Position numbers and translations under genes: made by a program
The notes under the pieces: model-generated
The model's input: only the letters and a program-made list of their open reading frames with translations
What the model was told of the DNA's origin: nothing
Database searches by the model: none
Assembly (NCBI RefSeq): GCF_000516985.1
Contig: NW_006917092.1
Coordinates: 5,089,924-5,153,923 of the forward strand
DNA from: Pestalotiopsis fici W106-1
Taxonomy: Eukaryota > Ascomycota > Sordariomycetes > Amphisphaeriales > Sporocadaceae
Reading direction: 5' to 3'
Length of the DNA stretch: 64,000 nt
Part shown: piece by piece, positions 33,930 to 43,971 of the stretch
Position numbering within the stretch: the first letter of the stretch is position 1
Layout of the letters: every line of letters begins with the position of its first letter

Positions 33930-34525
33930 TCAAAACGAAGCTTCGAGTATGCGATTAGACAATGTGAATGAGTCACTAGCCAATCATACCTACTCCACAA
34001 TCCAGTAAGTAAACCCCGAGAATAGGAAATGCAGCTTGTGTGGTTCCGAGATCTGGCTCGAAAAGGCACCCAGTGACTCTTTTCTTCAGTGACCCGGGCC
34101 GCCTGCAAATTGAGTCAATTGGGCTTGGAAGCGGAAGCTCGTTGCCCCGAAGATTCTCCTCTAACCAACAATGACCCCTCCAAAAAAACGCGGTCAGCTC
34201 AGGGCCAGAGGCGTCTTTTGGCCATAACCCCGCCATAGCGCCATGCCTTGCTGCGTTATCGATAAGAAACAGGGGACCCCTGCAGCTAAGTGCTAGCGAG
34301 CTTGCAATAACTTTTTTTTTTCCTTGTCGGAGCACTGGTTGGGAATGTTCATTTTCTCTGCAAATCCAACCCCGGATCTTCAATCCGGCAAACCTTGAGG
34401 CTGTACACGCCAGATATAGCCTCGTGTTATTATTATTCGAGAAACTACGTACTGCAAGGCGATTTCGAATCATATCTCGAATTTGATTTTCCTGCGATTA
34501 TTCAAAGACACGATCTTTCGCAAAC
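33930..34525. promoter_or_regulatory. Divergent promoter region between grs1 and rpf1
   Basis: 596 bases between two divergent translation-related genes; it must hold both promoters. A T10 run lies near 34313-34322. I saw no recognisable ribosome-biogenesis promoter element. Confidence 0.5.
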
Positions 34526-35983
34526 ATGGCGCCGAGCCGGTCCAATGTCAGTCTTACAAAGAAGACTGGCAATAAGCTTCGTCGCAAGTCACTCTATGTA
34601 AAGCAAAAGCAGGAAAATGAGAAGGAAAAGCGAGCAGAGAGGTTTAGGAGGAAGAAGGAGGAAGCGCAAGACCCTGAGGCGAGGAGAGAGCGTCTCGAAA
34701 AGAACAAGCCCATGACAATCGACCGGAAACGAGTGTGGGATGATGTCGATGACGATGGCTTGTACGCGAGTGTCAACATGGAGCAGCTTCTCAAGAAAAG
34801 ACGGCAACAACAAGAGGAATCTGAGGAGCTGGCAGCCATAGAAGTCAACAAGAGCGCGGAAGACGACGAAGAGGCACACGACGACGATGTGGATAGTATG
34901 CTTGGCTCGGAGGACGAAGAGGACGATGACGAGGATAGCGAGGCTGCAGCACAGGCTCGTGCAAGAAGAGCCATAAGGGAAGACAGCATGGCGCCTTCGA
35001 CAACTTCCACAAATCTCGATCTCACGCCCCAGACGCTCATCGACAGATTTCCCACGCTCTTTGAAGCGCCTCCCGAGCCCAAGGTTCTCGTCACCACTGA
35101 CCTCAACGCGACCATACACGAAGAAGCCCAAAAGCTGTGCGGCCTCTTTCCAAACTCCACCTATGTGCCACGCTCATCTCACAAGTACGGGCACAAGTAC
35201 AGTGTGCGGGAGATCAGCAAGTTTGCCGCGAAAAGAGGTTACACTACTGTTGTGGTCGCCCGGGAAGACCTCAAAAGAATACACGGCATGGACATTGTGC
35301 ATTTGCCGTCGGGACCAACATTCCACTTTAGCATCAGCAACTGGATCGATGTGTAAGTTCAAATTTGTGTTTATCTACAAAATTCTGGGGCGGCGAGTGG
35401 TGTGTATGGCACCAAAGATCCAAATCACGAATGCCAGAGCGAGGAAGAATGGAGCCAACTTGACATAAAAGGACAGAGAATACTGACACGGTTTCCATGC
35501 AGCAAAAAGCTTCCTGGTCACGGTAACCCAACAAATCATTACCCAGAACTTCTCTTGAACAACTTCAACACGCCTCTAGGTTTCCTGACGGCAACGCTTT
35601 TCAAAACGCTGTTTCCGCCGAGTCCTGAACTTCAAGGTCGTCAAGTGGTAACGTTTCACAACCAGCGCGATTACATCTTCGTGCGGAGACACAGATACAT
35701 TTTCAGAGAAAAGAAGGCCACTGAGAAGAGTGTCGTTGGTGCTGATGGCAAGGAGTTGAAGGGAGTCCAGGACATTAGGGCACCGATACAAGAGCTCGGC
35801 CCTCGATTCGTACGTGTTTTTGCAATCATTCATGTTGGGTTCATCACTAACTTTGATAAACAGACTTTGAAGTTGCGGCGCATCGACAAGGGCATCGGAC
35901 GTGCAGGCAGTGAAGGAGATGATGCGCTTCAATGGCAATGGAAGGCGAAGATGGAGAAGCAAAGGACAAGATTCAACCTATAA
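34526..35983 (+). CDS. rpf1: Ribosome biogenesis factor Rpf1 (Brix domain)
   Basis: Nucleolar factor needed for 27S pre-rRNA processing and 60S assembly. Exons are 34526-35352, 35503-35809 and 35864-35983; about 417 residues. The N-terminal third is Lys/Arg/Glu-rich with an acidic block (about residues 110-150). The Brix domain begins near KVLVTTDLN and includes the FHFSISNW segment; splicing at 35353-35502 joins WIDV to [21 protein letters not shown] as in homologues. The last exon completes ELGPRF-TLKLRR, a signature at the C-terminal end of Brix proteins. Rpf1 is preferred over Imp4 or Rpf2 because of the long charged N-terminus and the [16 protein letters not shown] stretch. ATG 34526 has a strong AAAC context. 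Confidence 0.93.
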
Positions 35984-36767
35984 GCACTTCCTTGCTTGTT
36001 TGGGTAGAGCTATCTGTGGAACACTATTAGGAGGACTATACCCAAGACTAGAGATCAATATACTTTGATGTGGTGGAATTTTCCGAGCAGTAATTGCACA
36101 CTGGTGGACCTCTTGTCAATACTATTTCTTCATGTCAAGCCACATTTTCAAAGCCACGCCAGACTAGGAATTCTGAAACAAGGAGACGATTCTTTAGCCA
36201 TTCCTTACTATTCTGGTCGACTCCACACATGAACCGTGCTTCTCTATACCCCAGACGATGGTCTCGTTTGCAAAAAGGGAAATGATCCGTTCAAGCATGC
36301 ATTTAGTGTACATGAGGCTGTATGCTGGTTGCCAGAGCACTGGAGTCCAATGGTGAGGATTGGGCATGTGCTGGACATGGGATCAGACCGATATCATTGG
36401 TTGAGGGGGCAGAGTAGAAATCAAGGAAGAAAACGTGTGTATAGGAAAGCTCTCAGCCGCTCGAGTGAGACTGGTTCGACTGGTCGGTACTGTACACACG
36501 CTTCAAGTGGGGTGGAGGCGCAGCTGTCAAGCAACTCCAGTCCTGTGCCTGGCCGCCTTAGATATGCCCCTCAGTAACGTCACTTTAACATTGTGACTTT
36601 CCGGGCAATCCACAATTTGATTGAGGCTTGCAATCGCTTCGTACACCGTGACAGGCATTCCCATCTCTTGGATCGCATTTCTCCAGATATCCTTTGACAT
36701 TCTAGAGAACCGTTCATCATTCGCTACCTTTTTTCCCGTGCAGAGATAATCGACTCACTCTGACAAT
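35984..36767. other. Intergenic between rpf1 and the YAP1-binding protein gene
   Basis: 784 bases with no protein-like frame (an open stretch at 36236-36577 lacks family features). It must hold the promoter of the downstream gene. Confidence 0.55.
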
Positions 36768-38600
36768 ATGCCGGAGCTGGCTGAATCGATAAACGCCATA
36801 AAGGAAGGCGCCAAGGAAGAGCCCTTTACCTACCTCACTATCTTACAGTATCATGTCACCTCACCAGATGTCCTGCCTACCCTCAACGAGGTGCTCGGGT
36901 CCAACGGAAAGCTCGCCCAGGATATCGGCTGGGACTTGGTGCAGCTGTTACTGGACATTGATGGGTCCGAGGCATGTCTGGAAACGGTAGCCCGTCTGGG
37001 CAACCCTCGAGAGGTCATTATCAAGGTCATGGAGGCCCTCGAGGGTTTGAGTGAGACTTCCGTCGATGAAGCTGCCCTGCTGGCAGACGCAGATGTTCCC
37101 GAGCCTCCCACAAATGTGACGGGCAAGTTCGTCATCTTGCTCGGAATGCTAGCCATTCTGCAGCGGCGCATCAAGACAAAGTACCCCTCTAGATTCCTCG
37201 GATCCTCGCTGGTCAAGGTCTACGAGGCGTATCAGCCAAATCCCGAGATGACGGCTTCAGTGATAAATTTGGTCCGATCCCTATCGGGTCGCAAGAGGCC
37301 GCCTCTGCCCACGAGGAAATCCAGTGTCAATGTGGCCAATCCAGACCAGGATGGTGACGCCTCCAAGAATGCACCAGATCCCGAGGCCGAGCAGGAAGAC
37401 CCTACCGAGGAGAAAATGCAGACAAAATTGCTCCAGTCCTTTGTTACTTGCATTCTGCAGAAATATGTCAATGAGAACTGGATGCAGTGGTCAGCCAGAC
37501 TGCTGGAGCATTATCAACCAGAGAAGAAGATCCCTGGACGCAAAACTATCATACAGTCCTACACCGAGGATGCAGATCTCCATGAGAGAGATGCTGTAGT
37601 TGGGCAACTCGTCGTAAGTGTTTTGAAATAATCCTCTACTTTATCAGAAACCCACTGACAATCATAGGCTCTGTCTCGAGACTTGGGCTTGAAAGAGGCC
37701 TCGGCCTCCTTTGTGAAGAGCTTGTATGAAGGGGCCACGGGCTTTGACCCAATGGCAGCATATGATGACCTCAGTACTGCCGACGATATTCACTTGTCGC
37801 CTGGTGGCGCTGTGTGTCTTATTGCCTACTGGCTATTTTCCGGCGAGGTCTTCCAGGCAGACAGCCCTCAACCCGAGATGCACATCTTCCCAGATCAGCA
37901 CACGTTGTTGGAACGGTTTCTAGGCGCCGCACCGCAAAGTGAGATTGAGAACAACCCCGGCATAGCAGATGCCCTGTTGGCCATAAGCTTGGCTCTGTAT
38001 CAAAAGGACTTGATTGCCAAAGGCACCGAGCCTAACATCATGGCATATCATCATCACTTGACTCTTGTTGCCGTATTTCACCCAGATCTTCAAGTTCGGA
38101 ATGCGGCAACAAACTTTGCCGGCACAATACTTCACTCAGACCCAGACGACCAGGGCCGGTTAGAGATTCTGGAGGATTTGCTGGAGAACTGCGGCTTCGC
38201 ATCGCTCAAGGCGTGTGCCGTCACGTGGTTGAAGGAAGAGCTTATAGAAGCTAAGAAGTCATCTTCGTCCAATGTGTTCTCATCACCAGACATCATTGAC
38301 CGCCTGCAGTACGACATATTCCCCGACAGTATATCACTGAAGTCACTGTCTGAAGAGCAGCTTCAAGACTTTTGGGTACAAAATGCCCTCTTCCTCCTCC
38401 AAGTTGCAAATTTTGCCTACTTCCTGTTTGAGGGCAACAAGGACTTGGTGCCGGCTGCAGTAGGTGCAGCTGTCGAGCAAAGATTTGTGGATCCTCTGAT
38501 CGAAGCTGCAGAGAGGCTGCTCAAGGTTGAGGGTACAGCTGGCCATGATTCCATGGATTTGACGATTCTAGTGGATCGCCTAAAGAGCCTCCCATCTTGA
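36768..38600 (+). CDS. YAP1-binding protein (Ybp1/Ybp2 family)
   Basis: Member of the fungal family that contains yeast Ybp1, which aids activation of the transcription factor Yap1 in the peroxide response, and its paralogue Ybp2, reported at kinetochores. Exons are 36768-37613 and 37668-38600, joined at ...VGQLV-ALSRDLGLKEA; about 592 residues. It is built of helical repeats throughout, with no catalytic motif and no membrane segment. Family stretches are FTYLTILQYHV near the start, YPSRFLGSSLVKVYEAYQPNPE, and WLKEELIEAKK. A disordered acidic segment lies about residues 185-225. The sequence cannot say whether it acts as a Ybp1 or a Ybp2, so I give no symbol. ATG 36768 is the first Met of the conserved helix. 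Confidence 0.88.
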
Positions 38601-39288
38601 ATCGGGATATCTGAAGACAACCTAGACATGCCAATTTTAATACCACAGCTTATGAATAAGATACGAAAAAGCTTCAGATTCAGCTACAGATACCATGAGT
38701 CGAAGATCTGCAATTACTTTTGTGGCACAGTCTAGTAAAAGCTTCATCTATTTTGAGAATTATTGAAAGTAGATGGGAAGAGCCTACAATGACTTTTCAT
38801 TGGCATCGGATTGATTTTTGAAACGCGATTATTCATTACTTGAATGCAAAATGTAGTAGTGAATGAATACCTTTGCGCAGTACCTACAGAGTACTGTTGG
38901 TGCTTCTACGGGAACTTTCCAGTTCCGCCTGCCACCATCTCATATACATCCACTCAACCACAATTCAAACCTTGGCTCATTATAAGTCACGGTTGACGGC
39001 CTTTTCGCATCAACTCAACAAATCTTTGCCCGCGTTTTTATCCATTGAAATATCAAAGTATCCGCCTATTCGATTGATAACACGTATCTTGGCAGATCAG
39101 ACGCAGAGTGTTAATTTAGCAGAAAATTCAAGGTAGCTGAGCTGGTTAAACATAGTCTTGATCTGGATCTGGGGGTATAATTATTTATTCTCTTATAATC
39201 CATCGCGCAAGTGATAGCTGGCGCTCCATCCGTCTAGGGTAACAAAATTCCTTATCCACAAACACAAGTACATTGAACACGCAGGGCA
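38601..39288. other. Tail-to-tail intergenic region
   Basis: 688 bases between the YAP1-binding protein gene (+) and syf2 (-). AT-richer than the flanking exons, no gene or repeat seen. Confidence 0.55.
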
Positions 39289-40257
39289 CTAAATCATTGT
39301 ACCTCTCTCGAAACTGTCCCTGATTTCGGCCGTATATTTGTTGTAGAACCGATCCAGCTTCTGGTTGAACTGCTTGTTCTTCTCGTTGATGTACGTGACG
39401 TCGCCGTCGTCGCCATTCTTCTCCATACGCTCTCTGCGCTTCTTGAACCGGTTCTCCTCGGCCTTGCGCATCTCGGCCACCAGCCGGTCGACAGCCGCCT
39501 TGTCGGGCTTATTGTCCACAAAGCCCGTCGAGTTGGCGGTGCTGTAGAAGCTGCCGTCCTTGTCCACGGCAATGAGCTCGCCGTCCTCGGTCTCGACAAT
39601 GTCCAGACCGCCGCTCGCGGCCGCCTTTTCAATGGCGGCCATCTTGTCCCGTTCGTAGCGCTCCATGTCGGGGGCGTCCATGTTCTTGAGCTGCCGCTTG
39701 TAGGCCTTGTTGCCCTCGACGGCGTAGTCGGCAAACGCGGCATTGTCGCGGGCGGCCGCGCGCTTCTTGAGCCGCTTGTCCCAGCGCTCCGACTCCTCGA
39801 CGGTCCAGTCCCACGCGCGCTTGCGCTCAAAGTCCTCGCCGGCTTCTTCGGCCTCGGCCTTGGCTAGTTTTTGGGCCGCCGTGTCGCGCTTGCGCTGTAG
39901 CGACGCCAGCGCTCCCGGGTCCGAGGCCAGGCGTTGCGATTCCTTGGTCGCTTCGGCTAGGTTCTGCGATGATGACTTCTTGGCCCGCGCCTGCAGAGCG
40001 CGGAACCGCGCCATTCGGTCTGCCGCTGATGTCGTGCTGGAAGAGGAGGCGGCGGCTGCCGCAGCTGGCTGTGGTGTAGTTGATGCACTCTGCTCCTCTT
40101 GGATGTGGTCTTCTGTATCTGCAGTCTTCTTCTGGGGCTCTGGGGCTTCTTCTGGTACTGCTTCTATCTCGGGTGCCTGTGTTGGCACTTCCTCAGGCTC
40201 CGTTTCACCAATCGGTTGGGCCGAAGACCTCGTCTTTCTCTTCTTTGCGGCCGGCAT
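39289..40257 (-). CDS. syf2: Pre-mRNA splicing factor Syf2
   Basis: Subunit of the Prp19-associated (NineTeen) complex in the spliceosome, nuclear. Single exon, 322 residues. The first 85 residues are acidic and Ala/Ser-rich and disordered. The conserved part starts at DRMARFRALQARAKKS and continues with RKRAWDWTVEESERWDKRLKKR, NKAYKRQLKNM, DMERYERDKM and the C-terminal INEKNKQFNQKLDRFYNKYT, all Syf2 hallmarks. ATG 40257 is chosen because the frame upstream to 40446 is not conserved in kind (hydrophobic, no acidic Syf2 leader). GC content of this exon is higher than its surroundings, which produces several long antisense frames. Confidence 0.95.
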   Translation of the reverse strand: MPAAKKRKTRSSAQPIGETEPEEVPTQAPEIEAVPEEAPEPQKKTADTEDHIQEEQSASTTPQPAAAAAASSSSTTSAADRMARFRALQARAKKSSSQNLAEATKESQRLASDPGALASLQRKRDTAAQKLAKAEAEEAGEDFERKRAWDWTVEESERWDKRLKKRAAARDNAAFADYAVEGNKAYKRQLKNMDAPDMERYERDKMAAIEKAAASGGLDIVETEDGELIAVDKDGSFYSTANSTGFVDNKPDKAAVDRLVAEMRKAEENRFKKRRERMEKNGDDGDVTYINEKNKQFNQKLDRFYNKYTAEIRDSFERGTMI

Positions 40258-40873
40258 TGTGTAGACTAGGGGTCCCGAAAGTTTCAATGGATGATATTGA
40301 CTGGTCTGTAGTATGCTATTTGACACCGAAATGTTGCAGCCGTAGCGTTGTTCAGAATAAAAGGGCTTGGTGGTAATGTAGTGACGTATTTGTTTGATGC
40401 TGTATTGGAAAGATGAAGTCAACGTCAAATGCAGACAAGTTCGCACTGGGTCTTAGCGCTGGTTGCAGTTTGGCTACAGAGTAGAGGTCCAGCCTTGGAA
40501 CACGACCTCACGTCCGAGCTCGGGTTTTTGGGTCGGATTTTTGGAAGGGCCGAGTAGCGACCTCTTCGGTACCTAGCGGTTCAGCTCCAGTGCCTATGCC
40601 CTAAACTTTTAGCGCTTGACGGGCCCCCGGATGCGCTATCCCCTAGTGCGCCGTTCCCCAAGAAAGATCCACTACCCGTTATGAAATCTGGGGGATCTAC
40701 TCGACTATGGCCGTTCTCCGCTCCACTTTGTCATAATCACACGATTCTACACTTTTTACAGTCCATTTTGGAGAGATCATTTCACAGGGCCGCTGACCCT
40801 TCGCTTTCCTGGACAGAGATTCTCGGAACATGTCAGGTCCCTACCGAATACCTTATTGCACGTCTTTCCAGAG
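40258..40873. promoter_or_regulatory. Divergent promoter region between syf2 and the unknown gene
   Basis: 616 bases between divergent genes. The unknown gene's N-terminus could extend into its right end; no regulator site was recognised. Confidence 0.45.
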
Positions 40874-42517
40874 ATGCAACGCCTGGGACACCCTCGAATG
40901 CTCGGCCGGCAATGGGCCACATCTCAACACCCCATTCACCAAATCATAAGACACCACGTCGGTGGCAGAAACACATGGCGTGGACGCGATCCCACCCTCG
41001 GACGTGCAGACATTCCAACATACACTGTCAATCGCTTGCTTCTTGATCTCGACGCCGAAGATGCCGAGCACGTCAGGCCGTACGACCCAGATATTGATGG
41101 CAAACCCGAAAACCGCCATGCCAAGAGAATTCGCATGGGTGCACAAGCAGATGGCCGAATCGAAATATTCTTCGGCTATGCCAAAAAACGAGACCGAACT
41201 TTCTACAATACGTGTAGGAGTCGAGCAGTCGAATGGTATATAAACGACTTGGTTATAATTTCCACTCTACTTGGTGGTCGCGCGCAAAATCATCAATCAT
41301 TAGACCAGGAATCTTCAGATACAACAGATGGCCGTAGTAGTCAGTCTGTCAACAACACACTACACGGCATAAGCGACGAGGGAATGGAGATGAATGGAAT
41401 CCCTCGAACTGCCAACAATTTCAACTTGATTTCATACATGTTGCATCGACAGAAGCAAACGCTTGATTCCCATAGCACTCTGCACGATTTCACAAAGGGC
41501 ATGTCCAGAAAAGTTATGCATGACATGATCTGGAAGAGCAACAGCGTAATGGAGATCAAGAGGCCGCTCTTCTTCATAGCCAACACTGTGTATGGCAGTG
41601 AACTCGTGTCCAAACAGAGTCGGCAACTCGCCGAAACGTGCTCAAGAGTAGTGGGAGATTGCCAAGATGTCTCAGAAATGGACAAGTCGACAGCTCTGGA
41701 AATGCTCAAGCTGTGCAACGACTTGGTCCTGCATCTCTTGAAAGAGAAATTGCCAATAGATCAACAATTATGGTGCTTGGGGTTTGAGTTGGCAGTGCGT
41801 TTGTCGGCCTTCCCAGCGGCACGTATGTATTTGGAAACTGGGTTGAGGCTTGGGGAGCAGAACTTACATGGCACGAATTTTCTGCTGAGGCCTCTGCAAG
41901 CACTTCTGAGGTCCATGGAGTCGTCTCCTTCGGGACACCATGCTGCAATTTTCGGCCTGCTAACAGGACAAGATTTGAGCGGGCATCAATCCCCATTCTC
42001 TGTTCAAAGTATGATCGAATCTATTAAGCCATCAGACCCTGCCATTTACCAAACCTACATACACATTCTGGGTGAACTGGGGGCTCTGAGGACTTTATGG
42101 CATTTGTTCCATCAGTTGCCACGACTCTTAGACACGAGGAACGATGGGACAAGTCAGATTGTACCTGACCTGAAAGAATTCAATGACCAATTCGTCTACG
42201 CGTTTCTAAGAAGTTCTCGACATGTTGGAAACAATCGGATTTCGGTCAGAGACATGCGACTGGCAGAGACTACGGGCAACTACATTCATGATTGTGAACT
42301 GGATCTCCAAACTATCTTTCGATCCTTTAGATCGGAATCACGGGCAAAGCGATCAGAATCCTCTGAGATATCGACGTCGTCGGAGATGAAGAAGGCGATA
42401 TCAGACACGTTCCGCGTTACTGACATCGCGTTTTCGATGCAAGTGTTTCTTTCATTGATAAGGACGGCGGCTAGGGCGGGAACGGGTATACGGACAAATG
42501 AGAAGACCGAGCCATGA
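40874..42517 (+). CDS. Unrecognised helix-rich protein, possibly mitochondrial
   Basis: A 547-codon frame from ATG 40874, intron-free, which I cannot assign to a family. The first 55 residues are rich in Arg, Gln and His with no acidic residues until about 45, like a mitochondrial presequence. The middle and C-terminal parts are alpha-helical with PPR/TPR-like spacing (for example DPAIYQTYIHILGELGALRTLWHLFHQL and an upstream QQLWCLGFELAVRLSAF stretch). One acidic conserved-looking segment is LLLDLDAEDAEHVRPYD. The frame continues open without ATG upstream to at least 40820, and a competing ATG at 40830 in another frame stops after 39 codons, so the true start could lie in an unseen exon. Confidence 0.75.
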   Translation: MQRLGHPRMLGRQWATSQHPIHQIIRHHVGGRNTWRGRDPTLGRADIPTYTVNRLLLDLDAEDAEHVRPYDPDIDGKPENRHAKRIRMGAQADGRIEIFFGYAKKRDRTFYNTCRSRAVEWYINDLVIISTLLGGRAQNHQSLDQESSDTTDGRSSQSVNNTLHGISDEGMEMNGIPRTANNFNLISYMLHRQKQTLDSHSTLHDFTKGMSRKVMHDMIWKSNSVMEIKRPLFFIANTVYGSELVSKQSRQLAETCSRVVGDCQDVSEMDKSTALEMLKLCNDLVLHLLKEKLPIDQQLWCLGFELAVRLSAFPAARMYLETGLRLGEQNLHGTNFLLRPLQALLRSMESSPSGHHAAIFGLLTGQDLSGHQSPFSVQSMIESIKPSDPAIYQTYIHILGELGALRTLWHLFHQLPRLLDTRNDGTSQIVPDLKEFNDQFVYAFLRSSRHVGNNRISVRDMRLAETTGNYIHDCELDLQTIFRSFRSESRAKRSESSEISTSSEMKKAISDTFRVTDIAFSMQVFLSLIRTAARAGTGIRTNEKTEP

Positions 42518-43971
42518 ATTAGAAGTTACACGAGATTCGAGTTTTTGATATAAGGTAGCCTACTGTACGGAACTTTGTCCCAGTTCTTTTAGGTTCTGGA
42601 CTCAGTAGAAGATTGGAATAGGCGACCCGGGCCCAACTCAAAAAAAAAAATATAATGTATGGAGCTGAATGTTCGCTTAAATCAAACAAGAGAGGCAGAG
42701 TGCGTGCGCACTTAGTCATGCTGAATAAAACAGCGTCCCCAAGCAATTATCACAAGAGTCACCAACAACGACGACGAGCAGAAAGTATCGAGATGTCAGG
42801 GGCATCACTGCAGGCGTTTTCTCCGTCTGGGCCGTTGAATCTTCTCTCGCGCGCAAGGCAGCAAACAAAGGACCCGAGCTGCCGTTCAGCACTATTCGAG
42901 CCGAAGGAAACCTTGGGGAGCTGATGCTTTTGATCGGAGGAATTTCATCACGGTGATTGGTCAAGTTGCGCATTGGATGCATGGAAGCAGGACCAAGCCG
43001 ATGGGTCGTTGAATTTTGGTTTGACCGGGACTTACTGATCGCCGGACACTGCATCGGAGCCCACATTAGCCTCGTACACCCACATGCCAGCATACAGAAT
43101 ACACCCATGCATACACATACGGAGTGGACTTGCCATATCTTACATACAGCCTCTCTACTACTGTTCACTACTGTCAGGTTCGTACCCACTGGTAAGCCGT
43201 TAGGCAACGTCAAGGCCATTCGCTCAGCAACATGTACGCCGCCGCGATACTGGGATTTCCTGCTCTTGCTGAGATCTGACCGGCTTATCCATTGACATGA
43301 TGCTGACCACTGCCGGAGCCGTCTTTGCGCCAATCACTGCCGTGGCCCGGCTCAGCTCCTAGGTTTCCAGCTACGTTTCCCCCCCTCCTCACGATCTGAC
43401 ACGAGCCGCCATCAATCATTTGCCCGAGTGGCCATGTTAGTCCTACGTGATGGAAAAAAAAGCTACCCACTCGGTTCAGGAACCCATAACGAACCAACCG
43501 GGCTGGGCTGGATGTTGGCTAGACTCTGGCTGGGAAACTCGGGTGGGTTGGACGGGTTGGTGTGTGTGTCTCTGCGGGGTTCTACATTACATACATACGC
43601 AAGATAGGCTCGTCTCGTCATGGCAGTCAGTAGTCCAGAACTCTGCGAGGTGGCTTACCATTCCGCTGGGCCCCGAAGTCGAATGGAAAGAAAGTCCCCG
43701 GACCTTGCTTCAAGTTTTTTCTTTTCCCTCTTTCCTTTCTCTTTAGTAGTCTGACGTGTGCGTGTCGTTATGCGATAGATACTCTTCTCCTCCTCCTGTT
43801 CTTGAGAACACAGTCTCGTATTCTCTGGAGAGGAGAAAAAAAGCAATAACTGTCCGCCGTCATTTGTTTTTCTATCTCTTCTTGTGGGTGGCGGCGGCGC
43901 TGTTGTTCTTGTTTGCATTACATGTCCACTACACATCAGGCAGTTATGACCAGCCGCCATCCTTCATAGTC
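42518..43971. other. 1.45-kb upstream region of the kelch gene
   Basis: No credible gene. The kelch frame stays open without ATG from about 43756 to 43971 and contains a hydrophobic stretch, but with no start codon it is read as leader. Purine and pyrimidine runs are common in the last 300 bases. Confidence 0.5.

Noticed and set aside
39294..40264. Several overlapping frames of 60-180 codons around syf2
   Set aside because: GC-rich shadows of the syf2 exon in other frames.
40681..41046. 121-codon plus frame as first exon of the unknown gene
   Set aside because: It overlaps the better frame, has no splice site leading into it, and lacks protein-like pattern.
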